Origin: Algibacter sp. L3A6
GTDB taxonomy: Bacteria; Bacteroidota; Bacteroidia; Flavobacteriales; Flavobacteriaceae
Length of the DNA stretch: 64,000 nt
Direction: 5' to 3'
Assembly: GCF_009796825.1 (NCBI RefSeq)
Contig: NZ_CP047030.1
Span: 3,904,501-3,968,500 of the forward strand
Below are positions 1-11,100 of the stretch, one piece after another. Numbering within the stretch: position 1 is the first letter of the stretch; each line of letters starts with the position of its first letter. The notes beneath the pieces are model-generated. The model was not told the DNA's origin and did not search any database. It worked only from the letters and a program-made list of their open reading frames with translations. A program made the translations under genes and the position numbers.

Positions 1-428
1 TCTGCAAAAAGCATTAAGTTAATTTTATACTCTACAGAAGCTACTCCAGAATACGCAAAGTTACGAATACCATCTTCGTACTTATGTACTTTTAATCCCA
101 CTTGTGGCCCAAGACCTGCGTGAAACTTTTCGCTTATTCTGTAACGCAATAAAACAGGCATTTGTAAATAATCTAGATTAATTACTTCTTCCTTTGCTCC
201 TTCCGCAGAAAATTGAAATTCTGGCATTAATGACCATGTTTTATTTAGGCTAATGGTTGCAAAAGCACCGAAATAAATACTGTTTCTATGTTTATTTTCT
301 ATTGAATATGGTTCGTCGAAATCTAAATTAGAAATATTATAACCGCCGCGAACTCCGTATTTTATATCTTGTGAAAAACCATAAAAAGACAGGCTTAGTA
401 AAAGAGTAAAGAGTAATATTTTTTTCAT
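1..428 (-). CDS. Outer-membrane beta-barrel protein, porin family (3' end outside window)
   Basis: The reading frame starts at the ATG complementary to 426-428 and runs off the left edge after about 142 codons with no stop. It opens with a signal peptide (MKKILLFTLL, hydrophobic core, then GFSQ), followed by alternating aromatic and polar strands typical of the PorT-like or OMP_b-brl_2 fold, with phrases such as GVRGGYNISNL and GLGPQVGL. Such proteins are small barrels of 180-230 residues in the outer membrane, usually of unknown substrate. A similar protein lies at 50506-51126. The family call is solid; no specific function can be given. Confidence 0.8.
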   Translation of the reverse strand, partial: MKKILLFTLLLSLSFYGFSQDIKYGVRGGYNISNLDFDEPYSIENKHRNSIYFGAFATISLNKTWSLMPEFQFSAEGAKEEVINLDYLQMPVLLRYRISEKFHAGLGPQVGLKVHKYEDGIRNFAYSGVASVEYKINLMLFA

Positions 429-527
429 AACAAATAGGTTTGGGTTTGTAATTTATACCACAATATGTGTGCGAATATATATTATAAAATTAAAAGCATA
501 CAATTAATGTAGGTAAAGTGCAAGATT

Positions 528-1433
528 TTACTGTGTATTACTCGAAACCGTATCATAGTAAATACTTTTTATGATTCCATCGGCTAATCCAATTTTAGGA
601 ACATAAATATTTTTGGCTCCACTCCACTTCATCGCAGACATATAAATACGCATGGCTGGTATAATTACATCGGCTCTATCTTGATTTAAATCTAACTCCG
701 TAATACGTTCCTCGTAAGAGTAACTTTGAAGTGTGTTGTAATAAGAAGTCATATAAAAATACGTTAGCGGTTTCCCCATAGCCTTACCAGAAATCTTGAA
801 AATTTTATTAATATTTCCACCAGAACCTATAACTTCAATTTTATCGTAAACTTTGGTGTTATCACTAATCCAGGTTTGTAACTCTTGCCAGGTTTCCTTT
901 CTAACCATATCGTTAAGCAACCTTACTGTACCAATTTTAAACGATCTAGAAATTACTTGCTTTCCATGATCTATTACAGTAAACTCAGTACTACCACCAC
1001 CTACATCTACATATAAGTATATTTTGTTTGGCTCTATAAATTTATTTAAATCTGTTGCAGCAATAATAGCAGCTTCTTCTTCACCATCAATAACATCGAT
1101 TTTTATCCCAGCGTGTTTTAAAACAGCTTCTACCACTTTAGCACCATTATCAGATTCTCGCATTGCAGACGTTGCACAGGCTTTATATTTAACTACTTTA
1201 TGAGATTTCATAAGTAATTTAAAAGCCAACATAGTATCTAAAATACGTGCTGTATTTTCTTTAGAAATTTTGTTTTTAATAAATACATCGGCTCCCAAAC
1301 GAATAGGCACACGAACCAACGAGTTTTTTTTAAACTGAACTGGCCTACCCTTTTGCTCAATAATATTTGATATAAGTAACCTGACTGCGTTGGAACCAAT
1401 ATCTATGGCCGCATATTTTTTTATTGAAAGCAT
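528..1433 (-). CDS. ppx: Ppx/GppA family phosphatase (probable exopolyphosphatase)
   Basis: This 301-residue protein has the ASKHA-fold Ppx/GppA signature: the first phosphate loop DIGSNAVRLL at residues 11-20, the conserved MRES segment at 91-94, the acidic GEEEA motif at 117-121 that carries the catalytic glutamate in this family, and the second phosphate loop DVGGGSTE at 143-150. It is a short form that lacks the C-terminal HD-like domain of the roughly 510-residue E. coli Ppx. It should release phosphate from the ends of polyphosphate chains or hydrolyse pppGpp. It lies one nucleotide downstream of ppk1 on the same strand, so synthesis and degradation of polyphosphate are almost certainly co-transcribed. 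Pppx versus GppA activity cannot be separated by sequence. Confidence 0.92.
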   Translation of the reverse strand: MLSIKKYAAIDIGSNAVRLLISNIIEQKGRPVQFKKNSLVRVPIRLGADVFIKNKISKENTARILDTMLAFKLLMKSHKVVKYKACATSAMRESDNGAKVVEAVLKHAGIKIDVIDGEEEAAIIAATDLNKFIEPNKIYLYVDVGGGSTEFTVIDHGKQVISRSFKIGTVRLLNDMVRKETWQELQTWISDNTKVYDKIEVIGSGGNINKIFKISGKAMGKPLTYFYMTSYYNTLQSYSYEERITELDLNQDRADVIIPAMRIYMSAMKWSGAKNIYVPKIGLADGIIKSIYYDTVSSNTQ

Positions 1434-1434
1434 A

Positions 1435-3501
1435 TTACTTTTCTAATTTTTTAAGATAATAATCGTAAACCACAAACTGAGATCTCAACGGCTCTTCATC
1501 ATTTACTTTATATTGATTTTCTTGCGAATCGTTCAATATTCTCGCTTTCACGTTATCGTTCCAACTGATATCGAAGGTTTCTATTATTTCCTTTTTAACA
1601 TCTTCATCATAAATAGGACAACTTACTTCTACCCTATTTTCTATGTTTCTACTCATCCAATCGGCAGAAGAAATATAGATCTTCATATCACCATCATTTC
1701 CGAACATATAAACTCTAGAATGTTCTAAAAATTTATCGACAACGCTTATCACTTCAATATTTTCGCTCATGCCTTTAATTCCAGGAATTAGAGAACATAT
1801 ACCACGAACAATCATTTGAACTTTTACACCACCACGACTCGCTTCATACAATTTATCAATCATAGTATAACTCGATACACTATTCATTTTTAAACGTATT
1901 AATCCTTCTTTACCATTCTTTACATTTTCTATCTCTTTATCAATTAATTTGAAAATAGATTTTTGCGTATAATGTGGTGAAACTATTAAATGTTTATAGC
2001 TGTAGATTTTATAATTCGCTTGGAAGAAACTGAATATTTTATTAACGTCTTTTAAAATACGTTGGTCTGCTGTAAACAATGTATAATCTGTATATATTTT
2101 AGCCGTAGACTCATTAAAGTTTCCTGTGCTTATAAATCCATAACGCTTCAGTTTTTTACCTTCTTCACGCTCTACAATACACATTTTACTATGTACTTTA
2201 AGCCCAGCAACACCAAAAATAAGGTTGATACCTTCGCTCTGCATTTGCTCGGCGTAATCTATATTGGCTTGCTCATCAAATCTAGCACGTAACTCGATAG
2301 AAACCGTTACCGCTTTTCCGTTAATGGCCGCATTAATAAGTGAACTCGCAATATGAGAAATTTCAGCTAAACGATAAATCGTAATTTTTATAGTTTTCAC
2401 TTGTGGGTCTAATGCTGCTTCTCGCAAGAACTTTACAACATAAGAAAAAGTTTGATAAGGTGCATAAAGCAAATAATCCTTTTTAGTAATAGCTTGAAAA
2501 ATACTCTCTTGAAAAGTAAGTCCTTTAATTGGTAAAGGCTCTATTTTATCGTAAAGTAAATCTTGTCGGCCTAAACTCGGGAAGCCCATGTAATCTCTAC
2601 GGTTATGGTAACGCCCACCAGGAATTATACTATCGGTATCATCAATGCCCATTTTAGACATTAAATACTGTAATGTTTCTTTATGTATGGTTTTATCGTA
2701 AACAAAACGAACAGGTTCTCCAACTTGTCTGTGCTTTACACTATCGGATATTTTTTCAATAAAACTTTTACTTAAATCACTATCAAAATCTAGCTCACCA
2801 TCTCTAGTGATTTTAATCATGTGTGCCGAAATAGTTTTATAATCAAAAATATTAAAAATGTCTCTTAAGCAATAGCGTAATAAATCGTCAATCAATATAA
2901 TATAACTTTTATTACCTTGTTTCGGTAACTCAACAAAACGATCTATAGATTTTGGTATTTCAATTAAAGCAAATTGCTTGTGATCGCCAGCCATAAGCAT
3001 ACGCACAGCCAAATATGCAGCACTATCTTTTAAGTTCGGCAGTACTACCAAATCGTTAAGTATAATGGTAACCAAAGCAGGACTTACTGTTTTAATAAAG
3101 TAATTCCTTATAAATTCATGCTGAGATTCATCTATTTGAGTTTCGTTTATAATGTAAATATCCTCTTTTTCTAGTTTACATTTAACATCATTTAAAATAT
3201 CTAAACTTTCACTCTGTTGCTTAATTACAATTTGTGTAATTATATCTAATAATTCCTTGGCTTTTATACCACCTAACTCGTTTTTACCACCTTTACCAGC
3301 TTCTACAATTCGTTTAACGGTAGCGTAACGCACTTTAAAAAATTCATCTAAATTATTAGAAAAAATACCTAAAAAACGAAGTCGTTCTATTAAAGGTACA
3401 TTGTTACAAGTGGCTTCTTGCAGTACACGTGCATTAAATTGCAACCAACTTATTTCTCTATTTATATAACTATTATTATGGACGGGTTCAGTTTTTATCA
3501 T
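1435..3501 (-). CDS. ppk1: Polyphosphate kinase 1
   Basis: At 688 residues this is a full-length PPK1, which reversibly transfers the gamma phosphate of ATP to polyphosphate. The N-terminal helical domain begins INREISWLQFN (about residues 13-23), followed by the head domain and two phospholipase-D-like C-terminal domains. The autophosphorylated histidine is H437 in LKVHSKM, and the second conserved histidine is H594 in LEHSRVY; both spacings match E. coli H435 and H592. Residues 611-625 (SSADWMSRNIENRVE) form the conserved C2 segment. The gene is followed after one base by ppx. A probable promoter with repeated ACATGTAAA boxes lies just upstream (3518-3551). Confidence 0.97.
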   Translation of the reverse strand: MIKTEPVHNNSYINREISWLQFNARVLQEATCNNVPLIERLRFLGIFSNNLDEFFKVRYATVKRIVEAGKGGKNELGGIKAKELLDIITQIVIKQQSESLDILNDVKCKLEKEDIYIINETQIDESQHEFIRNYFIKTVSPALVTIILNDLVVLPNLKDSAAYLAVRMLMAGDHKQFALIEIPKSIDRFVELPKQGNKSYIILIDDLLRYCLRDIFNIFDYKTISAHMIKITRDGELDFDSDLSKSFIEKISDSVKHRQVGEPVRFVYDKTIHKETLQYLMSKMGIDDTDSIIPGGRYHNRRDYMGFPSLGRQDLLYDKIEPLPIKGLTFQESIFQAITKKDYLLYAPYQTFSYVVKFLREAALDPQVKTIKITIYRLAEISHIASSLINAAINGKAVTVSIELRARFDEQANIDYAEQMQSEGINLIFGVAGLKVHSKMCIVEREEGKKLKRYGFISTGNFNESTAKIYTDYTLFTADQRILKDVNKIFSFFQANYKIYSYKHLIVSPHYTQKSIFKLIDKEIENVKNGKEGLIRLKMNSVSSYTMIDKLYEASRGGVKVQMIVRGICSLIPGIKGMSENIEVISVVDKFLEHSRVYMFGNDGDMKIYISSADWMSRNIENRVEVSCPIYDEDVKKEIIETFDISWNDNVKARILNDSQENQYKVNDEEPLRSQFVVYDYYLKKLEK

Positions 3502-3517
3502 TGTACTTTTAATTGAA

Positions 3518-3551
3518 ACATGTAAAAAACAAATATATTCTATTTACATGT
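3518..3551 (-). promoter_or_regulatory. Probable ppk1-ppx promoter with paired ACATGTAAA boxes
   Basis: On the minus strand a perfect Bacteroidota -7 box, TATATTTG (complement of 3530-3537), lies about 30 bases before the ppk1 ATG. It is framed by an inverted repeat, ACATGTAAA at 3518-3526 and TTTACATGT at 3543-3551. The palindrome ACATGT followed by an A-run also occurs as a direct repeat 28 bases apart. The placement of a dyad across a core promoter suggests an operator, but the regulator is unknown. Confidence 0.45.
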
Positions 3552-3677
3552 AAAAAAACAGCAATTTAGGGTTATCAAATATTTAATTTTAGAGGAATAT
3601 AATTAATTTTTATCCATTGACAAATACCTTTTATCGAAGAATTCGAAAAAACAAAACCTTAAAAAACTTTAACTCTC

Positions 3678-4163
3678 TTACTTTAAGTCTTTTGGAAATA
3701 TTGTAGTGACAGTTTCCCCATTTTCAATAGCTTCCCAATTATCAACATTAAAATCTATAATAACCAAACCACAGGTAGGAACATTGTCAATAAACTTGCT
3801 TCCAAAGGAATTTACAAAATCTGTAATAGCATGATTATGACCAAAAACCATAAGCGTATTTACAGATTGTGGACAAGATTTGATAACACGCGTTAACATT
3901 TCGCCTGAAAAGTCATACGCTTCATGGTTATACTGTACGATTTCCGAAGAAATTTTAAGTACAGAAATAAAAATATCTGCTGTAGTTTTTGCTCTTGTAG
4001 CATCACTAGAAATCACTAAATCGGGCATTAAAATAAAATCTTTGAAGTGACTAGAAACAAGACTTGCATCTTCTAATCCGCGTTCATTTAATGGTCGTTC
4101 GTGATCTATTACATTATGGTTCCATGAAGATTTAGCATGGCGGACTAGTATTAATTTTTTCAT
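3678..4163 (-). CDS. SixA-like histidine phosphatase
   Basis: This 161-residue protein belongs to the single-domain histidine phosphatase (phosphoglycerate mutase-like) superfamily. The phosphorylated histidine is in LILVRHAKSSW (H9), an arginine-rich stretch with SSDATRAKTT follows at 52-61, and the second catalytic histidine is in VFGHNHA (H109). The start at 4163 is preferred because it puts the RHG-like motif at residue 9; an open frame continues 38 codons upstream but has no family resemblance. SixA in E. coli dephosphorylates histidine on phosphorelay or PTS proteins; the true substrate here is unknown. It lies upstream of ppk1-ppx on the same strand, a common neighbourhood in Flavobacteriaceae, but ppk1 has its own likely promoter. 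Confidence 0.85.
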   Translation of the reverse strand: MKKLILVRHAKSSWNHNVIDHERPLNERGLEDASLVSSHFKDFILMPDLVISSDATRAKTTADIFISVLKISSEIVQYNHEAYDFSGEMLTRVIKSCPQSVNTLMVFGHNHAITDFVNSFGSKFIDNVPTCGLVIIDFNVDNWEAIENGETVTTIFPKDLK

Positions 4164-4617
4164 TTTTATCGTTAAATCACTAAATTTCATCGACATATAG
4201 TTTTTTGACTCGATGAAATTCAATTTATTTGCACATAAATTTATTAAAAAAATTGAGTTGCTCAGAATTTCTCTCAAATATATTTATTTGAAGCAAGGGC
4301 AATCGTTCAAAACATACTAATAACCGATTAAGTGAAAGCAAAGAACCTTACAACGACTTTATTAGTGATTTACCATTTATATTTGATTAACATGCTTTCA
4401 ATGCTTTCTTTTGATGAACCTATAAAATATAAAAAATTATGATCCCAAATCTAATTTTAAACTTAATATCTGTATTGTTTTGCAGTGCTTTGGCATTTTG
4501 TTTCTTCCCTAAGAAGACTTTGAACATATTATTTGACATACACAAGTAGTGCATACCTGAGACTTATTTGAACTTGGATGTGCCCTAAAGTGTTATTATA
4601 TATTAAAAATTGACTGA
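4164..4617. other. Intergenic region upstream of the adhesin operon
   Basis: This 454-base AT-rich gap separates divergent transcription units. No convincing reading frame, RNA or repeat is visible. The right half must hold the promoter of the 14-kb adhesin operon; stretches such as TATTGTTTTG and GTGCTTTGG resemble degenerate -7 boxes but none is a clean match. Confidence 0.5.
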
Positions 4618-5154
4618 ATGATTATGAAAAACAACTTATCTAACCTACTTAAAAGTATCGCACTGTTTTGTGCTGTAGTACTTTTATCTAATCACGAAAG
4701 TAACGCACAAGAACATGGAATTTATGAGTTAAACGCTTCTAGCCAATTTTCTAGAGCAACAGCAAGTAAATCTAAAACTTCAGATACTAGAACTGAATTT
4801 TATAATCTTTCTCAAAAACTTCATCCAACAGCTTATCTAGCTAACAATAAATTAAAGAACACATACGGTGATGGTGACGTTGTAAAACTGACCCTTGATG
4901 ATGTTGCTTCTTTAAACTTAGTGAAACAAGGTACAAGAAATTACGAAAATGTTGAATTAATTACAATTACCTTAAATAGTATCGCTGATTTAATTACACC
5001 TATTAATTTATCTAGTGAATCTGGATTATCAAAATTGAAGTACCTATATATTAGATGCCATTTTGATTGTAATAACGAACAGATTAAAGGTTTTGTAAAA
5101 AACATATCGAACAGCAATGTACGCGTGTTTTATACTTCAGTTAGGCCTTCATAA
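4618..5154 (+). CDS. Hypothetical secreted protein, first gene of the adhesin operon
   Basis: I do not recognise this 178-residue protein. It has a signal peptide with a hydrophobic stretch at about residues 11-24 and a likely cleavage after SNAQ near residue 31. The C-terminal half (DVASLNLVKQGTRNYENVELITITL, then SKLKYLYIRCHF) has the rhythm of leucine-rich or short beta segments, and it ends with two cysteines (IRCHFDC). A second ATG two codons in (4624) is an equally good start. The stop is 32 bases before the giant adhesin, in the same direction, so it is likely the leading gene of that operon and may be an accessory of the secreted adhesin. That role is inference from position only. Confidence 0.75.
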   Translation: MIMKNNLSNLLKSIALFCAVVLLSNHESNAQEHGIYELNASSQFSRATASKSKTSDTRTEFYNLSQKLHPTAYLANNKLKNTYGDGDVVKLTLDDVASLNLVKQGTRNYENVELITITLNSIADLITPINLSSESGLSKLKYLYIRCHFDCNNEQIKGFVKNISNSNVRVFYTSVRPS

Positions 5155-5186
5155 CATAATATTTCGATTTTAATAAAAATTAAGAA

Positions 5187-8100
5187 ATGAAAAAATTCTA
5201 CACTAAACAATTTTCAGTATCTAACACATCACTTAGTTTGATGTGCTTTACTGTTTTGCTTCTCTTATCTGTTTTTAATGGTTATAGCCAAGTAATTGTT
5301 GACTTTACACCAAGACAAAGCTCCTTTAATATACAAGGGGATTTTTCCATGATTGGAAACACCAACCTTACTCTTTCCGACTATGATGATACATCTAGTA
5401 ACGGTGAAGATATGAGGTATGTGGATATCGATGGCGATTCCCGCACATTCAACTCATCATCTTCTATTTTAGAATTTTCAACAGAAAGTGGAGCGCTCGT
5501 TGAATGTTCTAACATCGTTTATGCTGGATTATATTGGACGGGTAGAGCAAGTCTTGATGGTGCAGATGCTAACGAGGATGGAGACGGAAACCCAGATACA
5601 TTTAGTGTAACTAAAGATGCTATCACTAAAGATTTCAATAAAAGAAAAGTCTTATTTAAAGGACCAGGTTTTAATTACCAAGAAATTACAGCAACAGGCA
5701 TTGAGTTCCCGGATGATGAATCGAACAACATGTACGCTGCTTATGCAGATGTTACCGATTTACTTGTAGCTAATGAAGGTGCTGGTGTGTACACTGTTGC
5801 AGATATTGCCACTATAGAAGGTAACGGCTACCCTACTGGTTATTATGGTGGTTGGGGATTAGTTGTAGTCTACGAAAACTATAAAATGAAATGGCGTGAC
5901 ATTAGTGTTTTTGATGGATTTGCTTACGTAAGTTCTGGTGGTGGAAACGAATATATTGATATAAGCGGTTTTAAAGCTGTTGAAGAAGGAGACGTTAATA
6001 TAAAACTAGGTGTAATGGCTGGTGAAGGTGATGTTGGTGTTGGTGGAGATAGACTTTCTATTATGATTCGTGATACTGATGATGTTCAAGGCATACCTGC
6101 TACTTTTCTAAACAATTCTTATCGCGATTTAGTACATCCTGGTAATACGGTTGATAACTTCTTTAACTCTTCGATATATACGCATAACGGTGCTCCTGGA
6201 AAACGAACTCCAGATTTAAACAATAATACGGGTGTAGATATTGCTGTATTCAATATTGAGAATTCTGATCAGTCTTTAATAGAAAATGGACAAAATTACA
6301 CTCGATTTAAATATAATTCTTCTCAAGATACTTATATTATTTTCAACGCTACCTTTGCTGTAGATGCTTATGTCCCAAAACCAGAAGGCGTTATAACTGC
6401 AACAACTGTAAACGGGACTCCGCCTACAAGTTTAGAACCTACTGACAGTGCTGAATACATTATTGATATAAAAAATACAGGATCTGAAGCAACAAACAAT
6501 ACCGTTGTAACAATACCACTTCCTGATTCTGTAAATCCTAATGATTTAAATATAAATACAAAAAGTAGTATTATTCCAGCTCCGACTTCAGAAATAGATC
6601 CTACCATAGGAACAAATGGAGCTATAGTATGGAATATTGGTACACTACCAGTGCCAATAGATCGTGATACCGTTTTAGCAAGCATAAGTTTCTCTTTAAC
6701 GGTAACTACAGATTGTGATTTTTATCAAGATGATGAAGATAAATTTGTTTCTGTAAACGGAAAAATTAGTGGTGTTGGAGCTACCTCTGGTGCACCATTC
6801 GATCTTACTCTTATTCAGGGTTACGAAATGTCTGGAAATTGTATTGGAGCTAGCATAGCTGCACCTATAATTATTCCTATCAATTATAAAAGTTATGTAG
6901 ACTCTCCTCCAACTGGAGATGCTCCTGCAGATATAATGATTGATTGTGGAGAGGTTGTACCTGTTGCAGATACCGCTTTAGTTACTAACTTACAAGACAA
7001 TTCAGGTGAAACACCTATAGTTGCTTTTGTTGAAGATGTATCAAACAACGCAACACCAGAGGTTATTACAAGAACATATAGTATTACCGATGATTGTGGT
7101 AATGTTACTAACGTAACACAACAAATTACCAGAATGCCATCGCCTCCTCCAACAGCAATGTGCCAAGATATTGATGTAATATTAGATACTACCGGAAATG
7201 CAACTATAACTGCAGATCAAATAGATAATGGGTCTTCTGCTTGTAGTGGTGCTGTTACATTATCTGCTTCACAAACTGAATTCACTTGTAGCAATGTTGG
7301 TGTAAACACCGTTACACTTACCGTAACAGATGTAAGTGGACAAACAGCAACCTGTGATGCAACGGTAACTGTTATTGATGACATCAATCCCGAAGCACTT
7401 TGCCAACCTGTTACAATTTACTTAGACGCGGCTGGCGTAGCAACATTAGCTCCAAGTGACATAGACAATGGCTCTAACGATATTTGCGGTATTAAATCTT
7501 TAGAAGTTGATAAAGACACTTTTTCTTGTACAGACTTAGGAACAAACACCGTAACGCTTACCGTAACGGATAATAGTGATAATGCTTCTACTTGTACCGC
7601 AGAAGTTACTGTTGTAGATAATATACCTCCAACAGCTATTTGTGCTAATATTACGGTGCAATTAGATGCTAGTGGTAACGCTAGTATTAATCCTGAAGAT
7701 ATTGATGGCGGTTCTAGTGATAATTGTTCAACAATTACGTTTTCTGCTTCTAAAACTGCTTTTACTTGTGATGATTTAGGTGTAAACTCAATAACACTAA
7801 CTGTTACAGATGCTAATAGTTTAGAAACTACATGTACTGCTGAAGTTACTGTTGTTGATAGTATTGCTCCAGAAGCTATATGTTTTAATGAAATAGATGT
7901 CGCTATTGATAGTGCTGGTAATGCTTCAATTACTGTAGCCGATATAAATAATGGATCTACTGATAATTGTTCTATCGATAGTATCACTATAGATAAAACA
8001 AATTTTGATTGTAGTAATATTGGTGCAAACACTGTAACCTTAACAGTTACTGATACGTCAGGTAACAGCGACACTTGTACAACTACAGTTAATATTGTAG

Positions 8101-11100
8101 ATAACCAAGGACCAGCTGTAGCATGTAAAAGTATAACTGTTGAATTAGATGCAAATGGTGTAGCTACTATTGTGCCGGGAGATGTGGATGATGGTTCTAG
8201 TGATTGTAGCGGACTAAGCTCTACAACATTATCGCAAACAACATTCGACTGTTCTAATTTAGGTGCTAACAATGTTACCTTAACTGTTACTGATAATGGT
8301 GGCAACGTAGAAAGTTGTATTGCTGTTGTAACTGTTGTAGATAATGTTAAACCTACAGTTATTTGTCAGAATATTGTAGCGCAATTAGATGCTACAGGAA
8401 ATGTAACAATTAATGCTACTGATGTTGATAATGGCTCGAATGACGCTTGTGGAATAGACACACTTACTTTAGATGTTACAGATTTTACTTGTGATAATAT
8501 TGGCGCAAACACGGTAACACTAAACGTTATAGATGTAAACGGAAATTCAGAAACTTGTACTGCAACTGTTACGGTTGAAGATAATGTTGCTCCTACCGCT
8601 CTATGCCAAGCCATAACGGTTCAATTAGACGCTACAGGTAATGCAACCATTACTCCAAGCCAAATAGATAATGGTTCTACAGACTCATGTGGAATTGATA
8701 CACGTACTCTTGATATTACAACTTTCGATTGTTCAAATATAGGTGACAATACTGTAGAATTAACAATAACCGATATAAACGGAAATGCTTCTTCTTGTAC
8801 TACAACAGTAACAATAGAAGATAATGTAGCTCCTACAGTTCTTTGCCAAGCCATAACAGTTCAATTAGATGCTGCTGGTAACGCAAGTATTACTCCAGAA
8901 CAAATAGATAATGGTTCTACAGATTCATGTGGAATTGATACACGTACTCTTGATATTACAACTTTTAATTGTTCAACTATTGGTGACAATACTGTAGAAT
9001 TAACAGTAACCGATATAAACGGAAATGCTTCTTCTTGTACTACAACAGTAACCGTAGAAGATAATGTAGCTCCAGTTGGAATTTGCCAACCTTTTACAGC
9101 ACAATTAGATGCTTCAGGTAGTGTGACCATTACTCCAGACGACGTTAATAATGCTTCAACTGATGCTTGTGGTATTCAATCGCTTTCATTAGATAAAACA
9201 ACTTTCGACTGTACTAGTATTGGAGACAACACTGTGGAATTAACAGTAACAGATAATAACGGAAATACATCTACTTGTACAACAACAGTAACCATTGAAG
9301 ATAATATAGCGCCAGTAGTGTTATGTAAAGATGCTACGGTTCAATTATCTGGAGAAGGTTTTATTACTATTTCTCCTGTTGATATTGATAATGGATCTTA
9401 CGATTCATGTAGTACTGTAACAATGACTGTCTCTCCAAGTATTTTAGAATGTTCTAATGTTGGTGAGAATACAGTAACTTTAACTGTAAAGGATTTAAAC
9501 GGAAACGAAGAGAAGTGTACTGCGATAGTAACTGTGGAAGATATTACACCGCCAACTGTTTTATGCCAAGCTATAACGGTTCAATTAGACGCTGATGGTA
9601 ATGCAAGTATTACTCCAGAGCAAATAGATAATGGTTCTACAGACTCATGTGGAATTGATACACGTACTCTTGATATTACAACTTTCGATTGTTCAACCAT
9701 TGGTGACAATACAGTAGAATTAACAGTAACCGACATAAATGGTAATAGCGCAACTTGTACAACAATAGTAACTGTTGAAGATAACATTGCTCCAACTGTT
9801 ATTTGTCAAGATATCGTTGTTCAATTAAATAGTTCAGGAATTGCAACTATTACTGCTGAAGATGTAGATAACGGATCTAATGATGCTTGTGGTATTCAAA
9901 GTACTAGTTTAGATATAACAACTTTCGACTGTTCTGACGTTGGAGTAAATACAGTAACACTAAAAGCTGTTGATGCAAATGGTAACGAATCGACTTGTGA
10001 TGCTTTAGTAACTGTTGAAGATAATGTAGCTCCTGTTATTGCTTGTAAAAATATTACAGTACGTTTAGATGAAACAGGTTCTGTAATTATCGAGCCAAGT
10101 GATATTGATGATGGTTCTTCAGATTGTAGCAGTGAGGTAACACTTGCAGCTTCTCAAACCGTATTCGATTGTTCTAATATTGGCGCAAACACTGTGACAT
10201 TAACGGTTACAGATGCTTATGGAAACGCTGGTACATGTGATGCACTAGTAACAGTACTAGACATTGTTCCTCCAACAGCTATATGTCAAGCCATAACGGT
10301 TCAATTAGATGCCGATGGAAATGCGACTATAACACCTGAACAAATTGATAATGGATCTAATGATGCTTGCGGTATTCAAGATCTTAGTTTAGATATAACA
10401 ACTTTCGACTGTTCAAATATTGGAGATAACACTGTAGAACTTACGGTTACAGACAATAATGATAACGTATCAACATGTACAGCTATTGTAACTGTTGAAG
10501 ATACCACTGCTCCTGAAGCCATTTGTAAAGACATTACTATTCAATTAAATAGTGCTGGAAATGCTGATATTGTTGCTAATGATATAGATGGAGGTTCCAC
10601 CGATAATTGTGGTATTCCTGCACTAAGCGCATCTCAACTTAACTTTACCTGTGCAGATATTGGGGCTAACACTGTTACCCTTACCGTAACAGATTCTAGC
10701 GGTAACGAAGATACTTGTACAGCTACAGTAACTGTTGAAGATACTATTGATCCAACAGTTGAATGTAAAAACATAACAGTACAATTAGATAATACAGGAA
10801 CAGTTTCAATTTTACCAGAAGATGTTGATAATGGTTCTGCAGATTGTAGTGGCGAAGTTTCTCTTTCTGTTTCTCAAACAACATTCGATTGTACTAACAT
10901 TGGCGAAAACACAGTAACACTTACTGTTACCGATATAAATGGAAACGATAGTTTCTGTGATGCTATTGTTACTGTTGAAGATATTACACCTCCAACAGCA
11001 ATATGCCAAGCTATTACAGTGCAATTAGATGCTGACGGAAACGCAACAATAACTCCTGACCAAATTGATAATGGTTCAAATGATGCTTGTGGTATTCTAA

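Noticed and set aside
7418..9787. Long antisense open frames across the adhesin repeats
   Set aside because: They are in a fixed frame opposite the repeats and arise from codon bias of the repeat units; their translations are low-complexity and lack any family signal.
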